From NCBI GenBank assembly GCA_026984895.1, contig JALSRF010000500.1, positions 1 through 6,262 of the forward strand: 6,262 bases of DNA, given 5' to 3'. The notes under the pieces are model-generated. The model was not told the DNA's origin. It ran no database searches and saw nothing but the letters and a program-made list of their open reading frames with translations. Positions 1 through 6,255 of the stretch are shown piece by piece. Position 1 is the first letter of the stretch. Every line of letters starts with the position of its first letter. The position numbers were made by a program, and so were the translations under genes. The DNA is from Paracoccaceae bacterium (lineage in GTDB: Bacteria > Pseudomonadota > Alphaproteobacteria > Rhodobacterales > Rhodobacteraceae).

Positions 1-1713
1 GGTTCTGAACTGCATCTGATACAGCGCCTTGTAGATCCCGTCGCGGGCCACCAGTTCGTCATGGGTTCCCTGATCGACCACCCGTCCCTGGTCCATGACC
101 ACGATCCGGTCGGCGTTGCGCACCGTCGAGAGCCGGTGCGCGATGACCAGGGTCGTGCGCCCTTCGGCCAGAGATTCCAGCGCTTTTTGTACGATGGCCT
201 CGGAGCGCGTATCCAGGGCGGATGTCGCCTCGTCGAGCAGCAGGATCGGCGTATCGCGCAGCAGCGCACGGGCAATCGCCACCCGCTGACGTTGCCCGCC
301 CGACAGCGCCGTGCCTCTTGGCCCGGTTCGGCTGTCCAGCCCGTTGGGCTGCCGGTCGATGAAATCCGATACATAGGCGGCGTTCAGCGCGCGCTGCAGA
401 TTCTCGGGCGGCACCTCGCTGCCCATCAGCACGTTTTCGCGGATGGTTTCGTCGAACAGCTGCGCGTCCTGGGTGACCACCGAAAACAGCCCGCGCAACT
501 GGTCGAGGTCAAAGCTGCGGATGTCGGTTCCGTCGATCAGCACGCGCCCCTCGTTCGGGTCGATCAGACGGGTGAGCAGGTTGAAAACGGTGCTCTTTCC
601 GGCCCCCGAAGCCCCGACCAGCGCGGTGGTCTTGCCGGCCTCGGCGACGAAGCTGACGTTGCGCACCACCGGGGTTTCGTCATAGGCAAAGGTCACATTG
701 TCCAGCGCGATGTCGGCTTGCGCGGGGGCGGCCGGCAAGGGCAGCGGATTCGGAGGGCTCACGATCGCCGGCTTCAGCCGGAAGACCGAATAGATGCGTT
801 CGAGGCTGACCAGCGCGCCCTGCCAGGCGCCCGACAGCGCGCCAAGCTTCCGGATCGGTTCGTAGACCAGCGCAATGGCGGTGAAGAACGACATGAACTC
901 TCCCACCGTCTTCTGCCCCTCCACGATCTGAAGCCCGCCATAGGTCAGCACCCCGAGAAACCCGAACGCGGCGGCGATGTCGGCGATGGCCGGCGTGGCG
1001 GCACCGGCGGCGGCGGATTTGAGCGTCAGGTCCACAAGCTCGTCCACGCCCCTGGCGAACCGGCGGGTTTCGAATTCTTCGGTGCCGTTCAGCTTGATGG
1101 TGTTGATGCCGTGAAACAGCTCGTCCAGGCGCGTGGTCAGCCGCGCCCCGGCGTTCAGCGCCCGGCGCGAGATCCTGCGGATCAGCTTTTGCACCCAGAC
1201 CACCGGCAGCAGCATCAGCGGGGTGGCGGCCACGGCAATCAGCGTCCAGCGCCAGTCGATGAACAGTGCCACCGCAAAAAGGCTGATCAGGCCGATGACA
1301 TCGCGTCCGAAGGCCGAAAGCGTGCTGGAAATCACGTTCGCCGCCGCGCCCGGGTCGCCCAGCACGCGCTGCATGAGGACGCCCGGCGGGTTTTCGTGAA
1401 AGAACCTGTTGTCCAGGCGGATGATGTGTTTCACCAGCGCGCGTTCCATGTCGGCGGCGATGTTGCGCGCGGCCATCGCCATCAGGATTTTCTGGAAAAA
1501 ACCCGCCAGCCCGCGGGCCACGAAGATCAGGAACACGATGAAGGAGACGCGGTAGACCGCCGCGACATCGCCGGCGACGAAGATCTGGTCGAACATGGGC
1601 TTGACCATGTAGCTGAGAAGCCCCAGCGCGCTGCCCTCGATGGCCATCAGCAGGAAACCGCCCAGCAGCATCGCCCAGCGCTGCCGCACATAGCTGCGCC
1701 AGAACCATGTCAC
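1..1713 (-). CDS. MsbA-like ABC half-transporter (permease fused to ATPase), 3' end cut off by window edge
   Basis: This is an inner-membrane exporter subunit expected to work as a homodimer and flip or export a lipid-like or hydrophobic substrate using ATP. The minus-strand frame is open for 571 codons from a GTG at 1713 to base 1, with no stop in the window. It ends in GIYKALYQMQFRT, a typical C-terminus for this family, so only a few codons are probably missing. About six hydrophobic segments lie near residues 15-36, 53-73, 138-153, 157-173, 241-261 and 271-285. The ATPase domain follows: Walker A GASGAGKST (367-375), Q-loop Gln415, signature LSGGQ (470-474), Walker B ILLLDE (490-495), D-loop SALD (498-501) and switch His526. 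All key residues are present. The start is uncertain: no ATG precedes residue 15 in this frame, and the GTG lacks a well-spaced Shine-Dalgarno. It sits 38 bases after the phosphatase gene and is probably co-transcribed with it. The substrate cannot be read from sequence; lipid A or another envelope lipid is only a family-level guess. Confidence 0.93.
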   Translation of the reverse strand, partial: MTWFWRSYVRQRWAMLLGGFLLMAIEGSALGLLSYMVKPMFDQIFVAGDVAAVYRVSFIVFLIFVARGLAGFFQKILMAMAARNIAADMERALVKHIIRLDNRFFHENPPGVLMQRVLGDPGAAANVISSTLSAFGRDVIGLISLFAVALFIDWRWTLIAVAATPLMLLPVVWVQKLIRRISRRALNAGARLTTRLDELFHGINTIKLNGTEEFETRRFARGVDELVDLTLKSAAAGAATPAIADIAAAFGFLGVLTYGGLQIVEGQKTVGEFMSFFTAIALVYEPIRKLGALSGAWQGALVSLERIYSVFRLKPAIVSPPNPLPLPAAPAQADIALDNVTFAYDETPVVRNVSFVAEAGKTTALVGASGAGKSTVFNLLTRLIDPNEGRVLIDGTDIRSFDLDQLRGLFSVVTQDAQLFDETIRENVLMGSEVPPENLQRALNAAYVSDFIDRQPNGLDSRTGPRGTALSGGQRQRVAIARALLRDTPILLLDEATSALDTRSEAIVQKALESLAEGRTTLVIAHRLSTVRNADRIVVMDQGRVVDQGTHDELVARDGIYKALYQMQFRT

Positions 1714-1751
1714 CAGCGTTCTTGCCGGGAAGGTCGTTTCCTTGAGGATAC

Positions 1752-2435
1752 TCAGCGTCTTGCCCGCCTTGCGTGGAATTCCGCCGTCAGTCGCACGGGA
1801 TCGTAACGGGTTTCGATCCACTCGCGAACCGGCATCGGGGTTTCGTCGTTGTCCTTTTCATAGGCCTCAAGCATATGGTCCAGAATCCCGGTTTGAAAGG
1901 CCTTTACATGGACGTATTTCAGAGACAGCTGTTTTCTGGCCTCGGAGACGGGCACGCCGTGAATGTGCATCAGATACAGCGCCGAGGCGAGTCCGGCCCG
2001 GTCGGCGCCGGATTTGCAATGCATCACGAAGGGGTGTTCGATGGTTTCGAATATCCGCAGCAGCGACAGCAGGACCTCGGGCGAACTCAGCGCGCGGGCC
2101 TGGAAACTTGAATCGATCAGCTTCAGCCCTTCCTTTTCGCAGGCCTCCCTTTCGAACAGATACGGGGCAAAGGCATTTGCGCCGCGCAGGTTCAGCACCG
2201 CCCTGATGCCCATCCTGCGGAATTCGGCAAGCCGCGCGGGCGAAGGCTGGTTGGAGCGCCAGGCGCCCGGGGCGATCTCGTGGGTGTTCTTCCACCAGAT
2301 TCGCAAGAAGGCGTGATCGAACAGCAGGAAATAGAGCCGCGCCCGGCGGCGCCCCCGCGGCGTCGAGATGTCGGTCCCCAGAATCATGGCCGATCTTTCG
2401 ATCTCCTTGAGGCGCCTGTTTAACCTTGCCAGCAT
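1752..2435 (-). CDS. Cys-X5-Arg phosphatase of the tyrosine/dual-specificity superfamily
   Basis: The protein of 227 residues carries the phosphatase signature HCKSGADRAG, with nucleophile Cys140 and phosphate-binding Arg146. It is preceded by the elements usual in small bacterial DSP/SIW14-like phosphatases: APGAWRSNQP (55-64), a GIRAVLNLRG strand (76-85) and LKLIDSSFQAR (104-114). Asp108 could be the general acid, but this is inferred. The family hydrolyses phosphoesters on proteins, lipids or small molecules; the substrate here is unknown. The N-terminus is basic, followed by an aromatic-rich amphipathic stretch (about 32-49) that might touch the membrane. I chose the ATG at 2435 because GGAAAACC lies just upstream. 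The same frame stays open to 2585, but that extension is arginine-rich, has no family resemblance and would fill the whole divergent promoter region. The gene leads into the ABC exporter after 38 bases, which suggests a shared envelope-related job, as inference only. Confidence 0.88.
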   Translation of the reverse strand: MLARLNRRLKEIERSAMILGTDISTPRGRRRARLYFLLFDHAFLRIWWKNTHEIAPGAWRSNQPSPARLAEFRRMGIRAVLNLRGANAFAPYLFEREACEKEGLKLIDSSFQARALSSPEVLLSLLRIFETIEHPFVMHCKSGADRAGLASALYLMHIHGVPVSEARKQLSLKYVHVKAFQTGILDHMLEAYEKDNDETPMPVREWIETRYDPVRLTAEFHARRARR

Positions 2436-2584
2436 GGTTTTCCGTTCGTCTGCCCGCCGCGGGTCCGGCCTGGCGGAGGCGTAGCGATGATTGCTCCGGG
2501 CTGCAAGCATCCTTGGTTTCGATTGCACAATATCGCGCGCGGTTCTAGAGAACCCGAACGCAGGATGCGAAAGGAACAACGGCA
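2436..2584. promoter_or_regulatory. Divergent intergenic region between phosphatase and class V aminotransferase
   Basis: These 149 bases separate two genes read in opposite directions, so both promoters should lie here. The rightward gene has a clear Shine-Dalgarno, AAGGA at 2571-2575, nine bases before its ATG. The leftward gene has GGAAAACC directly before its ATG. The stretch around 2507-2535 (TTGGTTTCGATTGCACAATA and on) is the least GC-rich part and the likeliest promoter core. I could not assign convincing -35/-10 pairs. Confidence 0.5.
2541..2554. promoter_or_regulatory. Perfect dyad GGTTCT-AG-AGAACC, possible operator
   Basis: Two 6-base arms are exact reverse complements around a 2-base spacer, centred about 37 bases upstream of the aminotransferase ATG and just upstream of its ribosome binding site. 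That is a plausible position for a repressor site, or for a small hairpin in the 5' leader. No regulator can be assigned from the sequence, and a 12-base match could arise by chance. Confidence 0.35.
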
Positions 2585-3775
2585 ATGAACAGGTCGACCG
2601 GCCGCGACTACCTGGCCATCCCCGGACCTTCGGTCGTGCCCGACCGGGTGCTGCGGGCGATGCACCAGGGGGCGCCCGACATTTACGAAGGGCCGCTTGT
2701 GGACATGGTGCCGGGGGTGATCCGCGATCTCAAGGCCATTGCCGGAACGCGCCACCATCTGGCGATCTACATCGCCAACGGCCACGGCGCCTGGGAGGCG
2801 GCGCTGGCCAATGTGCTGGCGCCGGGCGACGGCGTTCTGGTGGCGGCGACCGGACTTTTCGCCCATGGCTGGGCCGACATCGCGCGCGGGCTCGGGGCCG
2901 AGGTGCAGATGCTTGACTTCGGTCGGCAGGCGCCGGTGGATCCGGCCCGCCTGCAGGCGGCGCTCGAGGCCGACCGCCAGCACCGTATCCGCGCGGTGAT
3001 GGCGGTACATGTGGACACATCGACATCGCTCAGAAGCGACATCGCGGCCCTGCGCGGGGCAATCGATGCGGCGAAACATCCGGCGCTGCTGCTGGTGGAC
3101 TGCATCGCCTCGCTGGGGTGCGAGCGCTTCGAGATGGACGCCTGGGGCGTCGATGCGATGGTCGCCGGCAGCCAGAAGGGGCTGATGACGCCGCCCGGGC
3201 TGGGGTTCGTTTTCTTCGGCGAAAGGGCGGCGCAGGCACGCCGGCGCGCGCCGGTATCGCGTTACTGGGACTGGGAACCGCGGGTCGCGCCGCAGATGTT
3301 CTACCAGTTTTTCGGCGGCACCGCCCCGACGCACCACCTGCTGGGCCTGCGCGCGGCGCTGGACATGATCGGCGAGGAGGGGCTGGACCGGGTCCTGGCG
3401 CGCCATGGCCGCCTGGCGCGCGCCTACTGGGCCGCGGTCGGGGCCTGGGGGCAGGGCGGGGCGCTTGCCCTCAATGTCGAAGAGGAACGCCACCGCGCGC
3501 ACGCGGTGACGACGCTGCGCATGGGCGCGCCCGACGCGACCCGGCTGCGACGCTGGGTGAAGGAGAATGCCGGGGTGACGCTGGGCATCGGGCTGGGCAT
3601 GGCCAGCGCGGACGATCCCGGCGCCGACGGTTTTTTCCGCATCGGCCACATGGGGCATGTGAACGCGCATATGGTGCTGGGGGTCATCGGCGCGATCGAA
3701 ACCGCGCTGACGGCGCTGCAGATCGCCCACGGCCGCGGTGCGCTGGAGGCTGCCGCGGATGTCCTGGCCGCGTAG
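2585..3775 (+). CDS. Class V aminotransferase, alanine/serine/aspartate-glyoxylate transaminase-like
   Basis: This is a PLP-dependent fold-type I enzyme of 396 residues, the usual length for the family. Visible landmarks are an N-terminal IPGPSVVP (12-19), a glycine-rich NGHGAWEAAL segment (65-74) whose Trp70 is expected to stack on PLP, LLLVDCIASLG (168-178) with Asp172 pairing with the PLP pyridine nitrogen, and AGSQKGLMTPPG (194-205) with Lys198 as the Schiff-base lysine. FFRIGHMGHVN (350-360) follows, where Arg352 should bind the substrate carboxylate. These fit the glyoxylate-accepting transaminases (AGT, SGAT and BhcA type). The motif YEGP at 34-37 stands where relatives often have HRSP, so this looks like a divergent subgroup. 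The amino donor cannot be fixed. ATG 2585 is supported by AAGGA nine bases upstream. The gene converges on lysR and is not in one transcript with phnW. A role in recycling alanine made by PhnW, with glyoxylate as acceptor, is possible but inferred. Confidence 0.9.
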   Translation: MNRSTGRDYLAIPGPSVVPDRVLRAMHQGAPDIYEGPLVDMVPGVIRDLKAIAGTRHHLAIYIANGHGAWEAALANVLAPGDGVLVAATGLFAHGWADIARGLGAEVQMLDFGRQAPVDPARLQAALEADRQHRIRAVMAVHVDTSTSLRSDIAALRGAIDAAKHPALLLVDCIASLGCERFEMDAWGVDAMVAGSQKGLMTPPGLGFVFFGERAAQARRRAPVSRYWDWEPRVAPQMFYQFFGGTAPTHHLLGLRAALDMIGEEGLDRVLARHGRLARAYWAAVGAWGQGGALALNVEEERHRAHAVTTLRMGAPDATRLRRWVKENAGVTLGIGLGMASADDPGADGFFRIGHMGHVNAHMVLGVIGAIETALTALQIAHGRGALEAAADVLAA

Positions 3776-3856
3776 CCCGGCCGGGCGGGGGCCGATCGGC
3801 GCGGCCGCTGGGCCCGGACGCGTGGGCGGCGCGGGCCGGATCGGCGGCACGAAGGC
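3776..3856. other. Convergent gap between aminotransferase and lysR, rich in short palindromes
   Basis: These 81 very GC-rich bases lie between two converging stop codons. They contain CCCGGCCGGG (3776-3785), GCCGATCGGC (3791-3800), GCGGCCGC (3801-3808), GGGCCC (3810-3815) and ACGCGT (3818-3823). No stem is followed by a T-run on either strand, so a standard intrinsic terminator is not supported. Either termination is Rho-dependent or the GC-rich palindromes act as weak hairpins. Confidence 0.4.
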
Positions 3857-4846
3857 TCAGGTCTTGTGCGGGGCGCCTGCCGCCCTGTCCGTGCCTGCCC
3901 TGTCCGTGCCTGCCGTGTTCGCCCCTGCCGCGTCCGCGCCTGCCGTGTTCGCGCCTGCCGTGTTCGCGCCTTCCCCTTTCGCCCGGGCCTGCGCCTCGGC
4001 CATTTCCATGAAGGCCCGGATGGTGCGCAGTTCCGCGCGCTGACGCATGCAGATCACCAGTTCTTCCATCTCTGCCGGCTGACCGGCCAGCGGAATCGGG
4101 ACCAGCCGGCTGTCGGCGCCGAATTCGGCGGCCGAGACGAAACCGATGCCCCCGCCCGCGGCCACGATATCGCGCATCGCCTCGCGCCCTTCGACCTCGA
4201 TTGCCGGGGTCAGTCTGATTCCCTGGGCGCGGGCCAGGCTTTCCAGTTTCTGCCGGGTGCGGCTGCCTGTCTCGCGCAGCACCAGCGGATGCGCGGCGAG
4301 TTCGGCCAGCCTGGCCGGCCGGCGCGACAGGGCGGGGTTGTCGCGCGCCGCGATGGCGACGATCGGCGACGCCCCCAGCGACACCACCCGAAAGCGGCTT
4401 TCTTCCACGGCGCGCCCGATCACGCCGATATCGGCGCGCCAGGCGGTCAGTTCGGCCTCGACCTGGGCGGAATTGCCGGAGCGCAGCACCAGCCGAACGC
4501 CGGGAAAACGTGCCCGGAAGCGGCCAAGCAGACCGGTCACGTGATGCGCGCTGTCGGCGATGATTTCCAGCCGGCCGCGCGACAGGGCACGGGTTTCGTC
4601 CAGCGCCTCGCGGGCGCGGGCAAGCTGTTCGAACAACGGCCGGGTGATGCGCAGCAGCCTTTCGCCGTGTTCGCTCAGGGTGACCTGCCGCCCGCGCCGG
4701 TGGAACAGGCGCACGTCATAGGCGCGTTCCAGCGACAGGACCTGATCGGAAACCGCCGGCTGGGTCAGCCCCAGCGCCTGCGCGGCACGCGAAAACCCGC
4801 CCTCGGTGGCGACGAAATGGAACGCGCGCAGCTGGACGAAGTTCAT
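3857..4846 (-). CDS. LysR-family regulator of the aminoethylphosphonate-catabolism type
   Basis: This is a transcription factor of 329 residues from the ATG at 4846. The N-terminal winged helix-turn-helix is clear over residues 1-60 (QLRAFHFVATEGGFSRAAQA, then LTQPAVSDQVLSLE and LFHRRGRQVTLSEHGERLL). A two-lobed effector-binding domain covers about 90-285, with GRLEIIADSA (91-100), DIGVIGR (139-145) and VAAGGGIGFV (228-237). The sequence style and its position divergent from phnW match the LysR group associated with aminoethylphosphonate use. The expected role is activating phnW when AEP or a related compound is present; the effector is inferred. Another in-frame ATG lies five codons upstream (4861) with no Shine-Dalgarno. 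The 4846 start fits the family N-terminus and has GGA about ten bases upstream. Residues 291-329 form an unusual Ala/Gly/Thr-rich repeated tail, absent from typical LysR proteins and probably unstructured. Confidence 0.88.
   Translation of the reverse strand: MNFVQLRAFHFVATEGGFSRAAQALGLTQPAVSDQVLSLERAYDVRLFHRRGRQVTLSEHGERLLRITRPLFEQLARAREALDETRALSRGRLEIIADSAHHVTGLLGRFRARFPGVRLVLRSGNSAQVEAELTAWRADIGVIGRAVEESRFRVVSLGASPIVAIAARDNPALSRRPARLAELAAHPLVLRETGSRTRQKLESLARAQGIRLTPAIEVEGREAMRDIVAAGGGIGFVSAAEFGADSRLVPIPLAGQPAEMEELVICMRQRAELRTIRAFMEMAEAQARAKGEGANTAGANTAGADAAGANTAGTDRAGTDRAAGAPHKT
3886..3975. repeat. 15-bp tandem repeat, six units, inside the 3' end of lysR
   Basis: Six consecutive 15-base units start at 3886, 3901, 3916, 3931, 3946 and 3961, with a plus-strand consensus close to TGTTCGCGCCTGCCG. 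The first two units differ from each other only at the last base. Units four to six are close variants of one another, and a degenerate partial copy may precede the array at 3871. Read on the minus strand, each unit encodes a pentapeptide: GANTA, GANTA, GADAA, GANTA, GTDRA, GTDRA. Because 15 is a multiple of three, gain or loss of units keeps the frame open. Confidence 0.88.
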
Positions 4847-4864
4847 GGCGGTTGCATCCATCGA

Positions 4865-4899
4865 TAAAATCTATGAATCAATATAAAACAACGATTTTA
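4865..4899. promoter_or_regulatory. Inverted repeat TAAAATC-N21-GATTTTA, candidate LysR operator
   Basis: The arms 4865-4871 and 4893-4899 are exact reverse complements, seven bases each, centred at 4882. That centre is about 32 bases before the predicted phnW transcription start and about 36 before the lysR ATG. A smaller TGA-A-TCA dyad (4874-4880) lies in the spacer. The 21-base spacer is longer than the classic LysR T-N11-A box, so the exact binding site is not settled. Confidence 0.4.
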
Positions 4900-4901
4900 C
4901 A

Positions 4902-4907
4902 TATGAT
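4902..4907 (+). promoter_or_regulatory. Candidate -10 element TATGAT for phnW
   Basis: TATGAT differs from the sigma-70 consensus at one position and would place transcription start near 4914, giving a leader of roughly 43 bases before phnW. No good -35 is found 16-18 bases upstream (sequence around 4878-4884 is TCAATAT). That is common at promoters that need a LysR activator. Confidence 0.45.
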
Positions 4908-4956
4908 ACAAGCCACGGCACAACCGACCGCGAAAGGCAACCGAAGGGAAGGCTTC

Positions 4957-6144
4957 ATGGCCGGGGATACCGAGACGTCCGAAGGTCGGCGACCGCGCGT
5001 GCCCTATCTGCTGACGCCCGGCCCGCTGACCACCTCCGATGCGGTGAAACGGGCCATGCTGCGCGACTGGGGGTCGTGGGACAGCGATTTTCGCGCGATG
5101 ACGGCCGAGCTTCGCAGCCGGCTGCTGGGGCTGCTCGGGCGCGGGGGCGCGGCGTTTGACTGCGTGCCGATTCAGGGGTCGGGCACATTCGCGGTCGAGG
5201 CAATGCTGGGCGCCTTCGTGCCGCCGGACGGCAAGGCGCTGGTGCTGGCCAACGGGGCCTACGGGCAGCGGATCGCGCAGATTCTGGCCCGCCTGGGGCG
5301 CGATCATGTGGTTCTCGACACGGGCGATTACCTGCCGGCGCGCGGCCCGGAGGTGACACGCGCGCTCGAAGGCGACCCGGCGATCGGCCAGGTGGTGGTG
5401 GTGCATTGCGAAACCAGTTCCGGCATCCTGAACCCGCTTGCCGAGATCGGCGCGGCGGTGGCGGCGGCCGGGCGCCAGCTGCTGATCGATTCGATGAGCG
5501 CCTTTGGCGCGCTGGCGCTGGAGCCGGCGCAGATCCGCTACGAGGCGCTGGTTTCCTCTGCCAACAAGTGCATCGAGGGCGTGCCCGGCTTCGGCTTTGT
5601 CATCGCCCGCCGGGCGGCGCTGGCCGCTGCGCGCGGGCGCAGCCATTCGCTGGCGCTGGATGTGCATGCGCAATGGGCGGAAATGGAGCGTTCGGGCCAG
5701 TGGAGGTTTACCCCGCCGACCCATGTGGTTGCCGCCTTCGTGGAGGCGCTGCGTGCGCATGAGGCCGAGGGCGGCGTGGCGGCCCGCGGCGCGCGCTATG
5801 CCCGCAACCGCGACGTGCTGGTCGCCGGGATGCGCGCGCTGGGGTTCGAAACCCTGCTGGACGACCGCTGGCTGTCGCCGATCATCGTGACCTTTCTGAA
5901 CCCGGCGCATCCGCGCTTCGACTTTGCCCGTTTCTACGAGGAAATGAAGACGCGCGGCTTCGTGATCTACCCGGGCAAGCTGACCGTGGTGGACAGTTTC
6001 CGCATCGGCTGCATCGGGCGCCTGGACGAGGACGTCATGCGCGCGGTGGTCAGCGCGGTGCAGCAGGCACTGGCAGCCATGGGCGTGGACGATGCCCGCC
6101 CCTGCGCCGCCGCGCTTGCCGAAAGGGCGCGTCTGCCGGCCTGA
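4957..6144 (+). CDS. phnW: 2-aminoethylphosphonate:pyruvate transaminase PhnW
   Basis: This PLP enzyme converts 2-aminoethylphosphonate and pyruvate to phosphonoacetaldehyde and alanine, the first step of AEP breakdown in the cytoplasm. The 395-residue product carries hallmark PhnW segments: YLLTPGPLTTSDAVKRAML (17-35) then DWGSWDSDF (37-45), PIQGSGTFAVEAML (71-84), HCETSSGILNP (150-160), LLIDSMSAFGAL (175-186) with PLP-binding Asp178, and SSANKCIEGVPGFGFVI (200-216) with Schiff-base Lys204. Also present are MERSGQWRFTPPTHVVAAF (243-261) and YPGKLTVVDSFRIGCIG (338-354), with Arg349 as likely carboxylate or phosphonate ligand. ATG 4957 is chosen because AAGGGAAGG ends four bases upstream. In-frame ATGs at 4852, 4873 and 4903 lie in the promoter island and lack ribosome binding sites. 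The last 20 or so residues extend a little beyond the conserved fold. Divergent lysR points to substrate-dependent induction. Confidence 0.96.
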   Translation: MAGDTETSEGRRPRVPYLLTPGPLTTSDAVKRAMLRDWGSWDSDFRAMTAELRSRLLGLLGRGGAAFDCVPIQGSGTFAVEAMLGAFVPPDGKALVLANGAYGQRIAQILARLGRDHVVLDTGDYLPARGPEVTRALEGDPAIGQVVVVHCETSSGILNPLAEIGAAVAAAGRQLLIDSMSAFGALALEPAQIRYEALVSSANKCIEGVPGFGFVIARRAALAAARGRSHSLALDVHAQWAEMERSGQWRFTPPTHVVAAFVEALRAHEAEGGVAARGARYARNRDVLVAGMRALGFETLLDDRWLSPIIVTFLNPAHPRFDFARFYEEMKTRGFVIYPGKLTVVDSFRIGCIGRLDEDVMRAVVSAVQQALAAMGVDDARPCAAALAERARLPA

Positions 6145-6160
6145 GGCGCGGTGGGAAGGG

Positions 6161-6222
6161 GGCGCAGAACGGGGTGCTGAACGGCGCAGAACGGGGCGCA
6201 GAACGGGGCCGAACGGGGCCGG
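6161..6222. repeat. Short repeat array: five GAACGG motifs, alternating 12/10-bp spacing
   Basis: GAACGG begins at 6167, 6179, 6189, 6201 and 6211, so start-to-start distances are 12, 10, 12 and 10. This amounts to a 22-base composite unit (6167-6188) copied at 6189-6210 with several changes, plus a third partial copy. The array fills most of the 111-base gap between phnW and the next start codon. It may be a slippage product or a set of protein binding sites. No function can be assigned. Confidence 0.7.
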
Positions 6223-6255
6223 AAATCGTGACAACATGCTGAAAGGAAATCGACC

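Larger units (their letters stand above)
4847..4956. promoter_or_regulatory. lysR-phnW divergent control region, with AT-rich island
   Basis: This interval separates the lysR and phnW starts. Its segment 4861-4910 is strikingly AT-rich against very GC-rich surroundings, as expected for promoter and LysR-binding DNA. It holds a perfect inverted repeat (4865-4899) and a -10-like hexamer (4902-4907). The phnW ribosome binding site AAGGGAAGG lies at 4944-4952. LysR regulators usually bind such gaps, repressing their own gene and activating the divergent one. Confidence 0.7.

Noticed and set aside
61..1806. Long plus-strand open frame of 581 codons opposite the ABC transporter
   Set aside because: It has no family motifs, an Arg/Gln/His/Pro-rich composition, and mirrors a real gene with all ABC motifs intact. 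Such antisense frames are common in GC-rich genomes.
2436..2585. Longer phosphatase starting at 2585
   Set aside because: The extra 50 residues look unlike the family and would use up the whole divergent promoter region. The ATG at 2435 has a ribosome binding site.
2585..3775. Naming the first aminotransferase bhcA or sgaA
   Set aside because: Family membership is clear but substrate-defining positions differ from the remembered BhcA pattern, and no other beta-hydroxyaspartate-cycle or serine-cycle gene is nearby.
3886..3975. Tandem repeats considered as CRISPR or iterons
   Set aside because: Units are contiguous without spacers, are 15 bp, and lie in frame inside a coding sequence.
4852..4956. 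Earlier phnW starts at 4852, 4873 or 4903
   Set aside because: They have no ribosome binding sites, lie in AT-rich promoter DNA, and encode residues not resembling PhnW. The start at 4957 has AAGGGAAGG just upstream.
6161..6222. GAACGG array read as a Pho box
   Set aside because: PhoB sites are 11-bp direct repeats of a CTGTCAT-like motif; this array does not match them.
4897..6237. Long minus-strand open frame opposite phnW, and similar frames opposite lysR and the class V aminotransferase
   Set aside because: Their low-complexity basic composition, lack of recognisable domains and full overlap with well-identified genes mark them as shadow frames.
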